This document shows positions 35,510 to 48,328 of a DNA stretch of 64,000 bases, piece by piece. A model generated the notes under the pieces. That model searched no databases. It saw only the letters and a list, made by a program, of their open reading frames with translations, and had not been told where the DNA came from. A program made the translations under genes and the position numbers. Source of the stretch: Sipunculus nudus. Taxonomy: Eukaryota > Annelida > Sipuncula > Golfingiida > Sipunculidae. Within the stretch, counting starts at the first letter, position 1, and each line of letters opens with the position of its first letter. The DNA is taken from NCBI GenBank assembly GCA_026874595.1, contig CM049322.1:53165386-53229385 (forward strand), given 5' to 3'.

Positions 35510-38500
35510 CAGTCAAACGGTGGACCAATCTCTCTTAAAATTCTGAAAAAAAAGGGGACAGCTAGATTAGGGCGGCCATTTGTGGTGTAAAGTTATAATT
35601 GCATTTGGTTTTCCCAATGGTGTTATAAATGTATGTCTCTCATGGTGTTATGACAGTCCATGCTCCACTCATTGTATTCATTGTTGCAGGTACCTCAGCA
35701 GTAGAGAGTCCTCATGTCACCAGTAATTGCAGTCACACAGGACCTACAGTATACCATCCTATCCCTGGGCCAGCCTTCCCAGTAAGGATACCTGCCTGCA
35801 CTGAAAACTCTTACCAACCCCCACATCATGGGAGGTACAGGCAACCTGTAGCCGCACCTCAACAGATCCAGCCACCAGTAATACCCACACCACCTCAATT
35901 CAGGACCACAGGAAACTTTAGGTATCATGTGTTTTATTTTCACTTACACATATAAGAGATTACATTCTTTTTTAGTCCTATTTTCGTTTTCTGTAATTAG
36001 GCAACACACACAGTCTGCCAAGTCAGTTTTATTAACATCACCAAATTTGTAAACTATTCTTCAAATCATGTCAACTTCAAAGTAAATCTCTTCAGATGCA
36101 AGCACCAGTAGTCGGCACTTATACCAGTTCCTTTCTAAATTACTGATAAACAGATGTACAGTCAGAAAGAAAGGGATCATGCATTCTCATCTATAACCAC
36201 ATCAACAAAGAATAATTAGCTGTACCCTTACCTTTTTTTTAGGCTAGGTAAACTCTTGTTTAGAAGCACTACCTATTGAATGAGAATGATGGTGACCTTA
36301 TGAACAGAAGGATATTTTATTGTCAAGCTGTCTTGTTATGAGGTTTTATATGTTTGTATGTACTGTAATAATGATTCATAAACTAAGGGGAAGGTTCTGT
36401 TGAGGATTCTTCATTTGTTCTTTGAAGTCCATGTGTCTCTGTTTTGCCATAAATGTCAGGTACCAAGCACCCCTACCCCCCCCCCCCCCCCCCCCCCCCC
36501 AGTTTCTATTCTAATTTGGCAGTTTTGAGTGATATATGTACAGCATGTATTTCAGCAATGGGCCAGCCCATGCTGCCGGACCAGCAGTGATGAGACATAG
36601 TACATGTACTATGCGATATGGTGGCCAGCCAGCCCAGCCCAGTCCCTGCAAGGCTGCGACTGCACCAGCTCCTAAACCCAAAGACAGTCCAGTGACCAAG
36701 AAACCCAGACCAGAGGAAACATCCAACATGAACAAGGTATCAGTCTTAATTAATCTGTCAAACAGACTAATTTGAAGAATATAAATTGATCCCGTCTCAT
36801 CTGGACTGCTACTTTAATGTTACTGTTACTTTTATTTTAGAATTGCAGTGTCCTTCACACTACCTTTAAAAACAAACAAAGCCATTTTATAATTGCCATT
36901 TGATACATGCTTCAGTCAATGTATATAGTATTCATTTTACAATTATTTATTGCATGGTACACTTTCCATCAGACAGGTGTCTGCATAATTGGTGGTTCTA
37001 TTTTATTTTATTACAAATAAATAACAAAATGCTTACAATCAACAGAAATGTATAAATTAGCAGTAATTACTATGTAGCAGTAATACTATGTATTGCTATA
37101 AGCAGTATTAAAACATGGTTTTTTAAATATTAAATCTATGTGATAATTATTATGACTAACTATTATTAATTATTATTTATTCTCAATTAATGAGAACTTT
37201 AAAGGCCATGGTTTTTAGCTCAGCTGACTGAAAGTCATCTGAGCTATAGCGATCACTCTTTGTCCGTCGTCCGTCTGTCCGTCTGTCCGTCTGTCCGTCT
37301 GTCTGTCTGTCCGTCTGTCCGTCTGTCCGTCTGTCCGTCCGTTAACCCGGCACAAATCGTAACCGCTGGACCTAGAACCTTGTAACTTGGGATTCTGAGA
37401 GGTCCATAAAAAATCTCCTTGGAAACCAGAAATTAGGTCTCTGTTACCCATATCCTTCGAGCTATGTGGCCCCAAAGTACCCCCCAGAAAAGTCAAAAAT
37501 TTCATACAAAAACTTCAATATCTCATTAACTACTTGACTGATGGTCATGATTTTTGGCATACATATTGATCATGAGATGTTACATCACTTCCTGCAGACT
37601 GGTGGCGCCACCTGTATTTTTCGATTTTTTACGAATTTTTTTCTCTATTTTTGAGACCTTTAAAAATGTGAACATCTGTTAACAAGGCACAAATCATAAA
37701 GACTGGACTTAGAATCTTAATTCTTGACACACTCAGAGGTCCATGAAAAATCTCCTTGGAAACCAGAAATTAGGTCTCTGTTACCCATATCCTTCGAGCT
37801 ATGGGGCCCCAAAGTACCCCCCAGAATAGTAAAAAATTTCATACAAAAACTTCAATATTTCAATAACTACATCACTGATGGTCTTCATTTTTGGCATACA
37901 TATTGATCATGAGATGTTCGATCAGTTCCTGCAGACTGGTGGCGCCACCTGTACTGTTTGATTTTTTACGATTTTTTCCTCTATTTTTGAGACCTTTGAG
38001 GATGCTGTCATCTGTTAGCGTGGCACAAATCGTAACGACTGGACCTAGAATCTTCATTTTCAAAACACTGAGAGACCTATGAAAAGTCTCCATGGAAACC
38101 AGAAATTAGGTCTCTGTTACCCATATCCTTCGAGCTATGGGGCCCAAAATTACCCCCCAGAATAGTCAAAAATTTCATACAAAAACTTCAATATCTCATT
38201 AACTACATCACTGATGGTCATGATTTTCGACATACATATTGATCATGAGATGTTTCATCAGTTTGTGCAGACTGGTGGCGCCACCTGTATTTTTCAATGT
38301 TCACGAATTGTTTTCTCCATTTTTGAGACCTTTAAGGATGTAGTTCTCTGTCAACAGGGTACAAATCGTAACGACTGGACCTAGAATCTTCGTTCTTGAC
38401 ACACAGGGAGACCCATGATAAGTCTCCATGGAAACCTGAAATTTGGTCTCTGTTACCCATATCCTTTGAGCTATGGCACTCCAAAGTACAGCTCAGAATA

Positions 38501-41500
38501 ATGGAAAATTTGATACAAAAGCTAAAGTATCTGAACAACTAATGCAGAGATAACCATAATTGTTTGCATGGATATTGATCATGGAGTGTTTCATTAGTTT
38601 CTGCAGACTGGTGGCACCACCTGTATTTGTTCGGTTTTTTTTACGAAATTTTTCTGTATTTTTGAGACCTTTAAAGATATGAACATCTGTTAACAGGGCA
38701 CAAATCATAAAAACTGGACCAAGAATCTTCATTCTTGACACACAGGGAGACCCATGAAAAGTCTCCATGGAAACTTGAAATTAGGTCTCTGTTACCCATA
38801 TTCTTTAAGCTGTATGGGTCCAAAATATCCCCCCCCCCAGAATAATGGAAAATTTGATACAAAAACTGCAGTATTTCAATAACTACAACACTGATGGTCA
38901 TGATTTTCGGCATACATATTGATCATGAGCTGTTCCATCAGTTTCTGCAGACTGGGTGTGCCACCTCTATTTTTTTTCAAATTTTTACGAATTTTTTTTC
39001 TTTTTTTTGAGACCTTTAAAGATGTGGTTATCTGTCAACAGGGTACAAATCGCAACAACTGGACCTAGAATCTTCATTCTTGTCATGCAAGGAGGCCCAT
39101 GAAAGGTGCCTGTGGAAACTTGAAATTAGGTCTCTGTTACCCATATCCTTCAAGCTATAGGACTCCGAAGTATCCCTCAGAATAATGGACAATTTGATAC
39201 AAAAACTGAAGTATCTGAACAACTAATGCAGAGATCACCATGATTTTTTGCATGGATATTGACCATTAAGTGTTTTTATTAGTTTCTGCAGACTGGTGGA
39301 GCCACCTGTATTTTTGTATCCGCCAAAACGAAGTTTTGCGGATACTGTGTTTTTGACCGAGTTCCTCCACAGCGGCGGCGTTCGTTTCCAGAGAGCTCCT
39401 CGGAGACTAATGGACCGATTTTTCCCAAACTAACACCTATTATCGGGTCACATGTGAACTGGTGCCTAACCAATTTGCGTTGACCTCTTACCTTTCCTCT
39501 CTATCCAGTGTCCATTTGTGGGTCTGTTTCCACTCATAAACCCTCATATCTCGGGAACCGTTTGACCGATCAGGAAATAAAATTGATACAAATGTAGCCC
39601 TTGGATTGCTTTATAACATACACAAAAAATGGTGGCGCCACCTGTAACCATGTTTGCACAGTGTCCATCTGTTCATCTGCCTTGGGTTAAAATCACTCAT
39701 ATCTCTGCAGTGAATTGACTAATTCACCTGAAATTCGTCATGCGTATACATCCAGGATAGCTTTCTTGATTTTATGACAGGTGGCGCCACCTACGTTCAC
39801 GTTCACGCTGATGACATCCAAGCTTAAATCTTGGGAACCGTTTGACCAATCAGGAAATAAAATTTATACAAATGTAGCCCTTTGATAGCTCTGTAACATA
39901 CACAAAAAATGGTGGCGCCACCTGTAACAATGTTTGCACAGCGTCTGTCTGTTAGTCTGCCGTGGCCTAAAATCACTCATTTCTCTGTCGTGGTTCGACA
40001 TAACTGCCTAAAATTTTGCAGGTTTATACATCGTGGACAGCTTTCTTGATTTTATGACAGGTGGCGCCACCTACATTCTAGTTAACGCTGCACACATCCA
40101 AGCTCATATCTCAGGAACCATTTGACCGATTGGGCCAAAATTGTGCATGTGTTTAGATCTCACATAGGTCTTTATCATACACAAAACTGGAGGGGTTACC
40201 TGCAAAGATTTTTGCACAGTGTTTGTCTGTTTGTCTGCCATGGGCAAAAATCGCTCATATACATGTAGTGGTTTGACTTTTCTGCCTAAAATTTTGCAGG
40301 TGTATACAACTTGGACAGCTTTCTGGATTTGTGGTAGGTGGCACAACCTACATACACATTTAGGCTGCAGACATCCATGCTAATATGCAACATACCTCAC
40401 TCTATTTCCCCTTGCCACTCAATCCATGCCTCACTATCCGATTTTGGCAGATACATGTAGTCACTTGTCGGTTACCCGTATTCTAGTTTTAAAAGTTTAC
40501 ACATTTTTCTCTATTTTTGAGATATATAAATACAGACTAAATCTTGGCCTGTTGGTTAATCTGTTTGATGCTTCAGTTGAATGGGTATATACTACCATTC
40601 TAATGATAAAATTTCCTTTTGCGAATCTCTTCCCAGTCAGCTGAGCGTCATGACCCATGGGTCACTTGTTATAATATGATGCTTAGAAATATTATCCACT
40701 ATTGCCCTGATTCATGATATATTGCTTGCTGTATGAAATGTCACTATATAGTATTTTATAATTACCTTTTCTAGCCTGTTCCTGAGGTTGACAGTGGCAC
40801 CAACTACACCAGATCAAGATCACTTCCTGACAACTCACTAAGAGTTTTGAGTTCTACCATTGAAGGGATGAGGCACTGGGTCCAGTACAGGAACAGACTC
40901 CCAATCCTTTTTGAACTGATGGGTAAATACATAAATATCTTTAGTTAAAGCAAAAAAATAAGAGGTATGGTTCTCAGGCACTACCCGCTTCAATTCTAAC
41001 CCCATGCATCATTTTTTTTAGCTCAGCTGACTGAAAGTCATCTGAGCTATAGCGATCCCCCTTTGTCTGTGGTCCGTCTAGCTGTCCGTCCGTCTAGCTG
41101 TCTAGCCGTCCGTACGTCCGTTAACAGGGCACAAATCGTAACCACTCGACCTAGAATCTTCTTACTTAACAATCACGGAGGTCCATGAAAAATCTCCTTG
41201 GAAACCTGAAATTAAGTCCCTGTTACCCATATCCTTTTTGAGACCTTCAAAGATGCGGTCGTCCATTAACAGGGCACACATCGTAACCACTAAACCTGGA
41301 AACTTCTAATTTCATATCCTGCGAGATCAATTTAAAGTCTCTTTGGAAACTTGAAATTAGGTCTCTGTTATCCATATTCTTCGAGCTATTGGGCTTATGA
41401 GTTCCTCCAAGAATAATTGAAAATTTGATACCAAAGCAAGGCACAAATCATAACCATTGGACCTAGAATCTTCTAACTTGACATCCTGGGAGGTCTATGA

Positions 41501-44290
41501 AAAGTCTTCTTGGAAAATTGAAATTAGGTCTCTGCTACCAATATCCTTTAAGCTATGTAGCTCAGAAGTACCCCCCAGAATAATTAAAAATTTGATACAA
41601 AAGCTCCACTATCTGAACAACTAATGCATTGATCAACATGATTCTTTGCATGCATCTTGATCATTGAGTGTTACATTAGTTATTGTAGATAAGTGGCTCC
41701 ACCTGGAATTTTTCGAATTTTTACGCATTTTTTTTCTCCATTTTTTGAGACTTTTAAAAATGTGGTCGTCCGTGAACAGGGCACAAATCGTAACCACTAG
41801 ACCCAAAATATTCTAACTTGATATCCTGGGAGAACCATTAAAAGTCTCCTTGGAAACTTTAACTTTGGTCTCTGTTACCCATATTCTCCTAGCTATGGGG
41901 CTTTTTAGGAACCAAAAAAAATAATTGAAAGATTGATACCAAAGCAGGACACAAATCATAAACATTGGACCTAGAATCTTCTAGCTTAACATACAGAGCC
42001 GTCTATGAAAAGTCTCCTTAGAAACCTGAAATTAGGTCTCTGTTACCTATATCATCCGAGCTATGCGGCTCAGAATATCCCCAGAATATTTAAAAGTTTG
42101 ATACAAAAACCCCAGTATCTGACCAACTAATGTATTGATCTTCATGATTCTTTGTATGCATATTGATCATGGGGTGTTACATCAGTTCCTGCAGATGATG
42201 GCGCCACCTGGATTTTTTTTCTTCGAATTTTTAATCCTTTTTCTCTATTATTGAGATCTTTAAAGATGCGGTCGTCCGTTAACAGGACACAAATTATAAC
42301 CACTGTGCCTAAAATTTTCTAACTTGTCATCCTGAGAGTACCTCAAAAGTTCTCCTCAGAAATCTGAAATTAGGTCACTGTGACCCATATTCTCTGAACT
42401 ACAGGCCATGATTGAGCACCCCAGAAATAATGCAAAATACACACAAAATGCAAGATTCCTCAGGAACGGCTGAATGGATTGTCATCAAATTCTGTGTCCT
42501 TATGGGTCTTGATGAACTTGAGCTAATGTGCATGGACTATGATGGACTAAAATGGAGGCGTTACCTCCACCCAAAATAAAATATTTTTTAAAAAAATGTC
42601 AGTCGGCTGAGCGTCATGACCCATGTGTCACTTGTTTATTTTGATTTTCATCTTTCAAGAAGATAAAGTGATACAATTTTGATAAGTTTACCTTTGATAT
42701 GTAGTGCTTTAACATGTTTCGAAAAAAAATATGTCATTATCATGCTTTTTCCCGATCATATGACATTTTTATCGAAACACACACAAAAAGTTACAAAAAA
42801 GCCGCCCGCCCGCGCTGATTTCTGAAAAAATGCCTGAGAACCATACGTTTTTTTTTGGCCTCACACAGTTTACATAGATGATTTCATATTATGAAATTGC
42901 TATACAGTTTGCAGGGTTTGATTAGCAAGAAAATTCCCTCTCCTTGACAAATTTACCGAATTGTTATCAAGTTGGGCCATGAGAAAATATAGATTTAGTT
43001 CTGTTATATGGATGAGTTGTCAGGCAAGGACGAGCTGATTGAATTTGTGAAGATAAAAAAAAATCGACAGAAATGTGAATTCTATGAGTGAAGAATGTTT
43101 CCATCGGTTTGTATTTTGGATGCCATGACCTGTGTAGCAGCGAGGACATGTTTTGTCAATGAAATGGGGGCAAATAAAAACGTTACAAACCACATCATAG
43201 TATACTGTAATGTAAAAGGTAACTGGACCCGGGAATATGGGCAAAAAAAGTGAATGACATTCATTAGAGTGGAGATTTCTAAGTTATGTTTTTTGTTACA
43301 GGTGTTGTGAATTCAGCAGTGACCACCCACCATGATGGAGGCGCTAAGCAATTCTTCCTCCGGGATGACAAGAATACTGTCAACTGTATCTTCTATGAAA
43401 TCGTAGGTTATTTCTTGACATAACATGAGATGATATCATGGTATGCTATTTCTGTTGGAATATATTATTTGATATTATTTCGCATGTTAATTTGATACTA
43501 TATCAAATGACGAGAAGTAAGAGACAATATATCTGTTTGATGCAACCAAGTATCAAACCAGATGTGACATGATATGTCGTTTCATTTTTTCCATATCATT
43601 TGCAAGATACTGTAGAATTTTCAACAGTTTGTGAAATATTATATGATATACAGTCATCTCAAATGATCAGACATGATATTCCAGGTGAATTATATTGAAA
43701 TATTATAATGACATAGAGTAACATTAAGTATGCAGTGACTTATTACATATGTTACAAATTTGATGAAAAAAAAGTATTATTTAATATCAATTTATTTTAT
43801 TTAAATATTGGTCACAGATTTAAGGTAATGAACTATATGAGGATTAACTTTATTACAGGAAAGAACATTACCTCGGGTTATAAGGAACCACTGTTACAGG
43901 TATGTCAGTATTTTTTTTATTCTTGTACATTGTAATTTTACAAACTGTTTTGCCGTAACATTCTAAGATATTATTGGTATTGTATGTTCATTCACTGTAC
44001 TCTTGTTCTATGTAACAACAATCTTCTCCCTCTGCTCATGCTGCTGGCTAAACTACCTGGCTTTACTAACATTCAGAATGTGGACCAAAAGACCATAGGT
44101 CCTAAAGATATATATTAAACAAAATAACAACTTATAGCAACAGGAAATGTAAGATCCGAAATCATTATTGAACAAGATGTGCATGGTTACCCCAGTGCAC
44201 CAACTCTATACTTTTATTAAAAGTTATATACTTCTTTTTCAGGAAATGCTTCCTCTTATATTTTTTCATACTTTTTTCAGGGGTTAAAAC

Positions 44291-44380
<90 letters not shown>

Positions 44381-44992
44381 CAATTCATCATCCTATGGTG
44401 GTGATTTTAGGCATTTTACATGAATTTTCTTAGAGCAGCAGACAAACTGTGTCAATATTACATAAAAATGACATTTTATTTGCGCCCTTTTTTCCAGCTT
44501 GAGAATGTTTGATAAAATCATTGGACATACAGGATACTGCGGAGTCTTGCCTTTACTCGCCACATAACTGCAAATGTCATACCTGAAGCCTGTTTAGAAA
44601 TATCACATACTGTAAAATTGTACAAAAATTGTGTAGACAGGCATTGATTTGATTTTTGATATCGTTTTCAAACAATTTGATACATTTTTTCTAGTAAGAT
44701 TTTATACATTTTTCTCATTCGGAAATCCCCAAAAGGCAGCACTGTTACCCTGAATTAGAGTTTTCTTACAGTAGACACGTGAGCTAATTAATAAAATATA
44801 CTAGGAACATTTTTTTTTTTTGTCTATTTCCCTTGTTTCAGATGTGTGGGTAGAGTTCACCTGAATGGTAAAGACTTCCAGTGTCTCTCCATTAGACCTG
44901 CTTCAGATAGTGAGCGTCGTCTCCACAAGGTGGCGGTACGAGCGTCGGACCGAGCCATGAGAGACTGGGTAACCAAGAAACCAGAGTACTAA
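33849..44992 (+). CDS. SPATA22: SPATA22 homologue, meiotic recombination factor (8 exons, 326 residues)
   Basis: In vertebrates SPATA22 is an OB-fold-containing partner of MEIOB that works with RPA on single-stranded DNA during meiotic double-strand-break repair. Exons: 33849-33867, 35157-35264, 35690-35921, 36556-36736, 40775-40922, 43302-43402, 43859-43899, 44842-44992. Every junction is GT-AG, all phases join, and the total of 981 nt is 326 codons plus TAA. Residues 1-190 are Pro/Ser-rich and probably disordered (basic RKRPRQAL near 18-25; KPKDSPVTKKPRPEE in exon 4). Residues about 195-326 are the conserved C-terminal domain: LRVLSSTIEGMRHWVQY, PILFELMG, FFLRDDKNTVNCIFYEI, LPRVIRNHCYRCVGRVHL, FQCLSIRPAS. 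Human SPATA22 is somewhat longer (about 360 residues). Exon 1 encodes only MSDRES, so the start is the least certain part. Introns 4 and 5 are filled with nested mobile elements. No stop or frameshift was found. Confidence 0.88.
34942..35012. repeat. (TA)n microsatellite, SPATA22 intron 1
   Basis: About 68 bases of TA alternation, 145 bp before exon 2. Confidence 0.95.
35441..35508. repeat. (TA)n microsatellite, SPATA22 intron 2
   Basis: About 66 bases of TA alternation, about 180 bp after exon 2. Confidence 0.95.
36475..36501. repeat. Poly-C tract
   Basis: Run of more than 20 C in SPATA22 intron 3, 55 bp before exon 4. Confidence 0.9.
37258..37341. repeat. (CCGTCTGT)n microsatellite within FA copy 1
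   Basis: Alternating CCGT and CTGT tetranucleotides immediately after the 5' hairpin. The same tract is short in FA copy 2 at 41060-41122. Confidence 0.9.
39316..40486 (+). mobile_element. Helentron/HINE-like element HX1, copy 1, nested in FA copy 1
   Basis: The 5' end has a hairpin made of TATCCGCCAAAAC, GAA and GTTTTGCGGATA. The 3' end has a subterminal inverted copy of the CCGCCAAAA motif (here ATTTTGGCAGA), then a hairpin-like GTAGTCACTTGTCGGTTAC, then CCGTATT and terminal CTAG followed by T. The FA sequence resumes on both sides (CCTGTATTTTT before, TTTT..CTCTATTTTTGAGA after), so it is a clean insertion into a T-rich target. The body carries about 280 bp tandem units with two GGTGGCGCCACC palindromes each. 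There is no ORF for a Rep/helicase, so it is non-autonomous. Confidence 0.7.
40945..42860. mobile_element. TIR element family FE, copy 1 (SPATA22 intron 5), split by FA copy 2
   Basis: The left end contains GGTATGGTTCTCAGGCA and the right end its complement TGCCTGAGAACCATAC followed by T-rich sequence and GGCC. The interior right part (42640-42840: AAGAAGATAAA, CATGCTTTTCCC, TCGAAACA, GCCCGCCCGC) matches the reverse complement of the copy at 49 kb. It starts about 20 bp after the exon 5 donor. FA copy 2 lies inside it. Confidence 0.65.
41015..42635 (+). mobile_element. Family FA element, copy 2
   Basis: Same left hairpin (AGCTCAGCTGACTGAAAGTC at 41020), same right end (CGTCATGACCCATG at 42612, with one base changed in the palindrome). 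The body contains about four diverged copies of the 340 bp unit, more decayed than in copy 1. Confidence 0.68.
44295..44374. repeat. (TA)n microsatellite, SPATA22 intron 7
   Basis: About 80 bases of TA alternation with one phase slip. Confidence 0.95.
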
Positions 44993-46560
44993 GAAAGTTT
45001 CTTTGACCAATTTGTTATGATAAGAAAATATAAATATAACAGTCAACTAAAAAGAGAAAGAACAAGCTCCAACTTGCATCACATTATTGTATCCCGACAC
45101 GTATTTGATAATTTGGATCATGTTTTGCATCAAGAAGAGCTCAGAAATGTGTGAAAAACTGTGACAAGGAGAAAATATGAACTCCAGAACTGAAGGTAAA
45201 TTCTCCTTCAATATATTACGAGAAATATACTAACTGTTATCATTTATATATGGATCATGTGCCACACTGAATGAGGATTTTGATACCTGTTGTACTTTAG
45301 TTATATTTGCCCTACTGGAAAGGTAATATTGTACTTGTTTTGGTTGTTTTATATTCACTAATTCTTCAATCCTGGAGGAGGGAAGAAACCTAAAACCTTG
45401 AATTCGGTACATAAGTCGACTTTCCAATATGTTTTGCTACAAACTTATACAAAAGCGGCAAGCCGGAAACAATATTACTTAACTTGTCTCATTCATTCGA
45501 CTTTTTGTCGTCCGCCAAACTCGCCAATGACCGACGAATGAACTCCTGGTGAACTCAATACTTATATACCGAGCTTCCTGGCAAATCTGCTAAACATCTA
45601 GAATAATATATCTATCCCTAGCATATAATGCTTCCTCGATTGTATGAGAGTTTCTAGTTCATGTGTTTGTTCTGTATATTAAGTGCGATGTACTCATATA
45701 CAGTGCTACCCTTCTGCACTCATCTTATACATTCTTCAATAAATACTCCTTTATTGTCCTTATTTTTACGCTGCTTTAGATGATAATTCGTTGTTTCCTT
45801 TTTTTTGCTCTAAACACTATCATCATCCGGATGATTTGAGACTACTCGCACAGCTCTTCCAATGTCTCGTTCAGTATTGACATTCCATTCGGCGAAGGTT
45901 TGCCTTAATTGCACGTCCTCTCAAACTTTCAACAAATGAATGGAAAGATGAAGTACTTAGGACTCATTTGCCATCATCTGCCCCAACCCCCTTCCTAAGT
46001 TTCTTTATCCGTCCCTGGTCAGCCACACCCATTCCCTTGCCTTGACTTAAGTGATCATGAGAAGTTATAATTATGCTGTACTGATACGCGTTTTGAAGCA
46101 TTCTTGAAAATTGCCTATAACTGGAATCTTCAACTTTGATCAAAGGGGACGATTTTCTTTTTATTGAGGAAGATTAACGCAAAATAGTCAATTGTTATTT
46201 ATACCATTGTTATTCATGTTATTATAATGCGGTTTCATATTTATATTTACATGTATGAAGAAAAATAAATCTGTACAAAAACTAAAACACAACACTGTTC
46301 GTTGAGACGTGGTATAGATGTCTCCGACTAGTAAATGAATACGTCGACTGACATTTGTAGCTGTTGTCTATTGATTTAGTTATTATACGACAATAAACGT
46401 TCTAAACAAAATCCTGCGAGAAATATGATTCGTCTTGCGAGTGGATAGGGAAAGGGAAGATTCCGATGGAAAAAATATGCCCCTACGAAAATTATGTAAT
46501 TAATTTCTGCGAAGGAACAAACATACTTTTATGGTCATCAACATGGACCACGACTCTTGT
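44993..46560 (+). other. 3' flank of the SPATA22-like gene
   Basis: Downstream of the TAA the first AATAAA candidates are at 45738-45743 and about 46264. Either could end the transcript. No further gene is seen. Confidence 0.4.
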
Positions 46561-46635
46561 ATCTTGTCAGTGAGAACATAGAGTAATAAAGATGTGAGAT
46601 TTCTTAACATATTTTACAAGAAGCATTGGAACTGC

Positions 46636-46697
46636 ACCCCCCCCCCCCCCGGGGAGTGCACACTCTCCTTTTATATATAACCCCCATACTATATATA

Positions 46698-46754
<57 letters not shown>
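46636..46754. repeat. Poly-C tract and (GT)n microsatellite
   Basis: A run of C at 46637-46650 and about 50 bases of GT alternation at 46702-46754. The ORFs on the complementary strand (TH repeats) are artefacts of this tract. Confidence 0.9.
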
Positions 46755-47341
46755 TTGATAGCTTTGTCTTGCAAGTTGCAGTTTCTCCAACGGCATAAGA
46801 GGAAAATTGCTGAGTATTTGTCCACTCTAGAGTCGCCCTTATCTGAACATTTGAAGAAACTGCAGGAATATCGAAGATAACCAAGGCGATAAGATTTATG
46901 AATTGAAATTTCATGTTCATTGACGTGTATTCTTTTCTTTTTGCATTAATTCCTGACTCAGGCTCATAATAGAGCACTATATTACATGTATACGGGAGTG
47001 TCCAGTAACAGTATATGGTCGCCCATGCAGGGTTTGCAGTGAAGCTGTTGGCTCGATTGAAAGCATCTCGTGGTGATTGGTCATGTATTCACGGCTAATT
47101 TTGGTTTTGATGCTCAGGCATGGATGAACGGGAAATCCGGATAGATGGCGCGCGAGCCACACTGTTGATTCGGTCGGATAATTTGACATACCATCCCCCC
47201 CCCCCCCTATCTACGCCCCTGGTCGGATTTCGGAACAGCAAGCTCCCCGGGCAGCGTAAACGTGGAGAATAATTAAATAATATAAATAGAGAAGGGCATT
47301 TTATGATTTTGATTATTATTGAGATGCCATACCAAGCCCAG

Positions 47342-47466
47342 CGCAAATACAGCCACGAATCCTCAGCAAGGCCACAGTCCTTTTTGAGAGTATCACAGTT
47401 GGGAGAACAACAGGGACTTGCCAAGAACTCTTCAAATGATTCACGAGGCGCATAATTTCTCCTCAT
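47342..47466 (-). CDS. Possible coding exon, unknown protein
   Basis: An ATG-initiated minus-strand frame encodes about 41 residues including SFEEFLASPCCSPNCD and ends near a GTATGG donor-like site. Base composition is less AT-rich than the surroundings, and Cys pairs suggest a structured or secreted segment. No homologue is recognised, and the exon borders are guesses. Confidence 0.25.
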
Positions 47467-48080
47467 TACCCATTATAGTATCTTCAATTATCTCCTTTCT
47501 TGTGTTGGGACAGTTACGCGTGACATTGGTCGGGTTCTGCTTGGACGGCTTTTCCCTTGGCTGAGTTCATCTGCTGTCACACTGGTCTAGTTTCTTATAG
47601 ATTACGCTGCGACAGATCCTTCGCTTATATTGCCAAATAATGTCAACGCTGTTAGGCTTTCTTTAAAAAAAATGGAAAGTGACTCCACATAATCTTGCCG
47701 ACACCTAATGCTTGACCCTCCTCCCACCCGAATGACAAATACGTAGTATGATTGTTGAATAATGGACATTTTTACCCTTTTCTATTTGGATATTTTGTCT
47801 GCGGGACGCTGTACATGTCCTATGGCATTAAGTCCGCGGGCCGGTCATCCGGTACCTCGAAAAAGCTTCAAGCGAATCTAAATATAGAATACAGATGGCG
47901 TTTATTTTTCTCAGGGTATTAGTGTAAGGTGTATACCACGTGTGGTTTATCTTTTTTCTTCGCGGGAGTTTCATAATCGCCGTATTCGTGTAAAAGAAAT
48001 TATTCCGAAAATAAAACCATAAGCTGTTTACAAGGTCTACACAGGTTAACGTATTCGTTTATACTGTAGCGTCATCGACA

Positions 48081-48085
<5 letters not shown>

Positions 48086-48145
<60 letters not shown>
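48086..48145. repeat. (TA)n microsatellite
   Basis: About 60 bases of TA alternation directly abutting a MITE. Confidence 0.95.
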
Positions 48146-48148
<3 letters not shown>

Positions 48149-48328
48149 TGAAACCTCCTTGTGTCGAAGTCGAAGGGACCCTCAGAAAACTTCGACACAT
48201 CCGAGGTTCGACACAAGCGGGTTTTATTTGGTAATAATTTAACTAGAGTTGTCGGGAATATCGAGTCTGTAACTTCGACATCAGCAGGTATTCGACTTTA
48301 GCGAGTTCGACACAACGAGGTTTCACGG
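48146..48328. mobile_element. Pogo/Tigger-like MITE, 183 bp
   Basis: The left end CAGTGAAACCTCCTTGTGTC and the reverse complement of the right end CCGTGAAACCTCGTTGTGTC agree at 18 of 20 positions. The element is flanked by TA on both sides. CAGTGAAACC-type ends with a TA target are usual for pogo/Tigger elements. The interior repeats TTCGACAC-like motifs. Confidence 0.75.

Larger units (their letters stand above)
37211..40670 (+). mobile_element. Hairpin-ended tandem-repeat element, family FA, copy 1 (SPATA22 intron 4)
   Basis: The left end holds a near-perfect hairpin (AGCTCAGCTGACT and AGTCATCTGAGCT around GAA, one mismatch). A (CCGTCTGT)n tract follows at 37258-37341. The body is a tandem array of about 340 bp units: GAGACCTTT recurs at about 37648, 37987, 38322, 38661 and 39009. 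Each unit carries ACCTAGAATCTT, AGGTCTCTGTTACCCATAT and a GGTGGCGCCACC-like palindrome. The right end contains GTCAGCTGAGCGTCATGACC and the palindrome TGACCCATGGGTCA. CAGCTGA..G is shared in inverted orientation by the two ends, giving subterminal inverted repeats as in Helentron-type non-autonomous elements. It is interrupted by an HX1 element at 39316-40486. Confidence 0.7.

Noticed and set aside
34910-35546. ORFs encoding poly Tyr-Ile near 35 kb (also 44.2, 57.7, 58.0 and 62.4 kb)
   Set aside because: They are translations of (TA)n tracts, not proteins.
37215-41444. Several 60-96 codon minus-strand ORFs in SPATA22 introns 4-5
   Set aside because: They repeat the same peptide (SSKDMGNRDLIS) because they read through the 340 bp tandem units; stops and frames vary from unit to unit.
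46567-46977. 136- and 73-codon ORFs with Thr-His repeats
   Set aside because: Derived from the (GT)n microsatellite and a C run; no conserved part.
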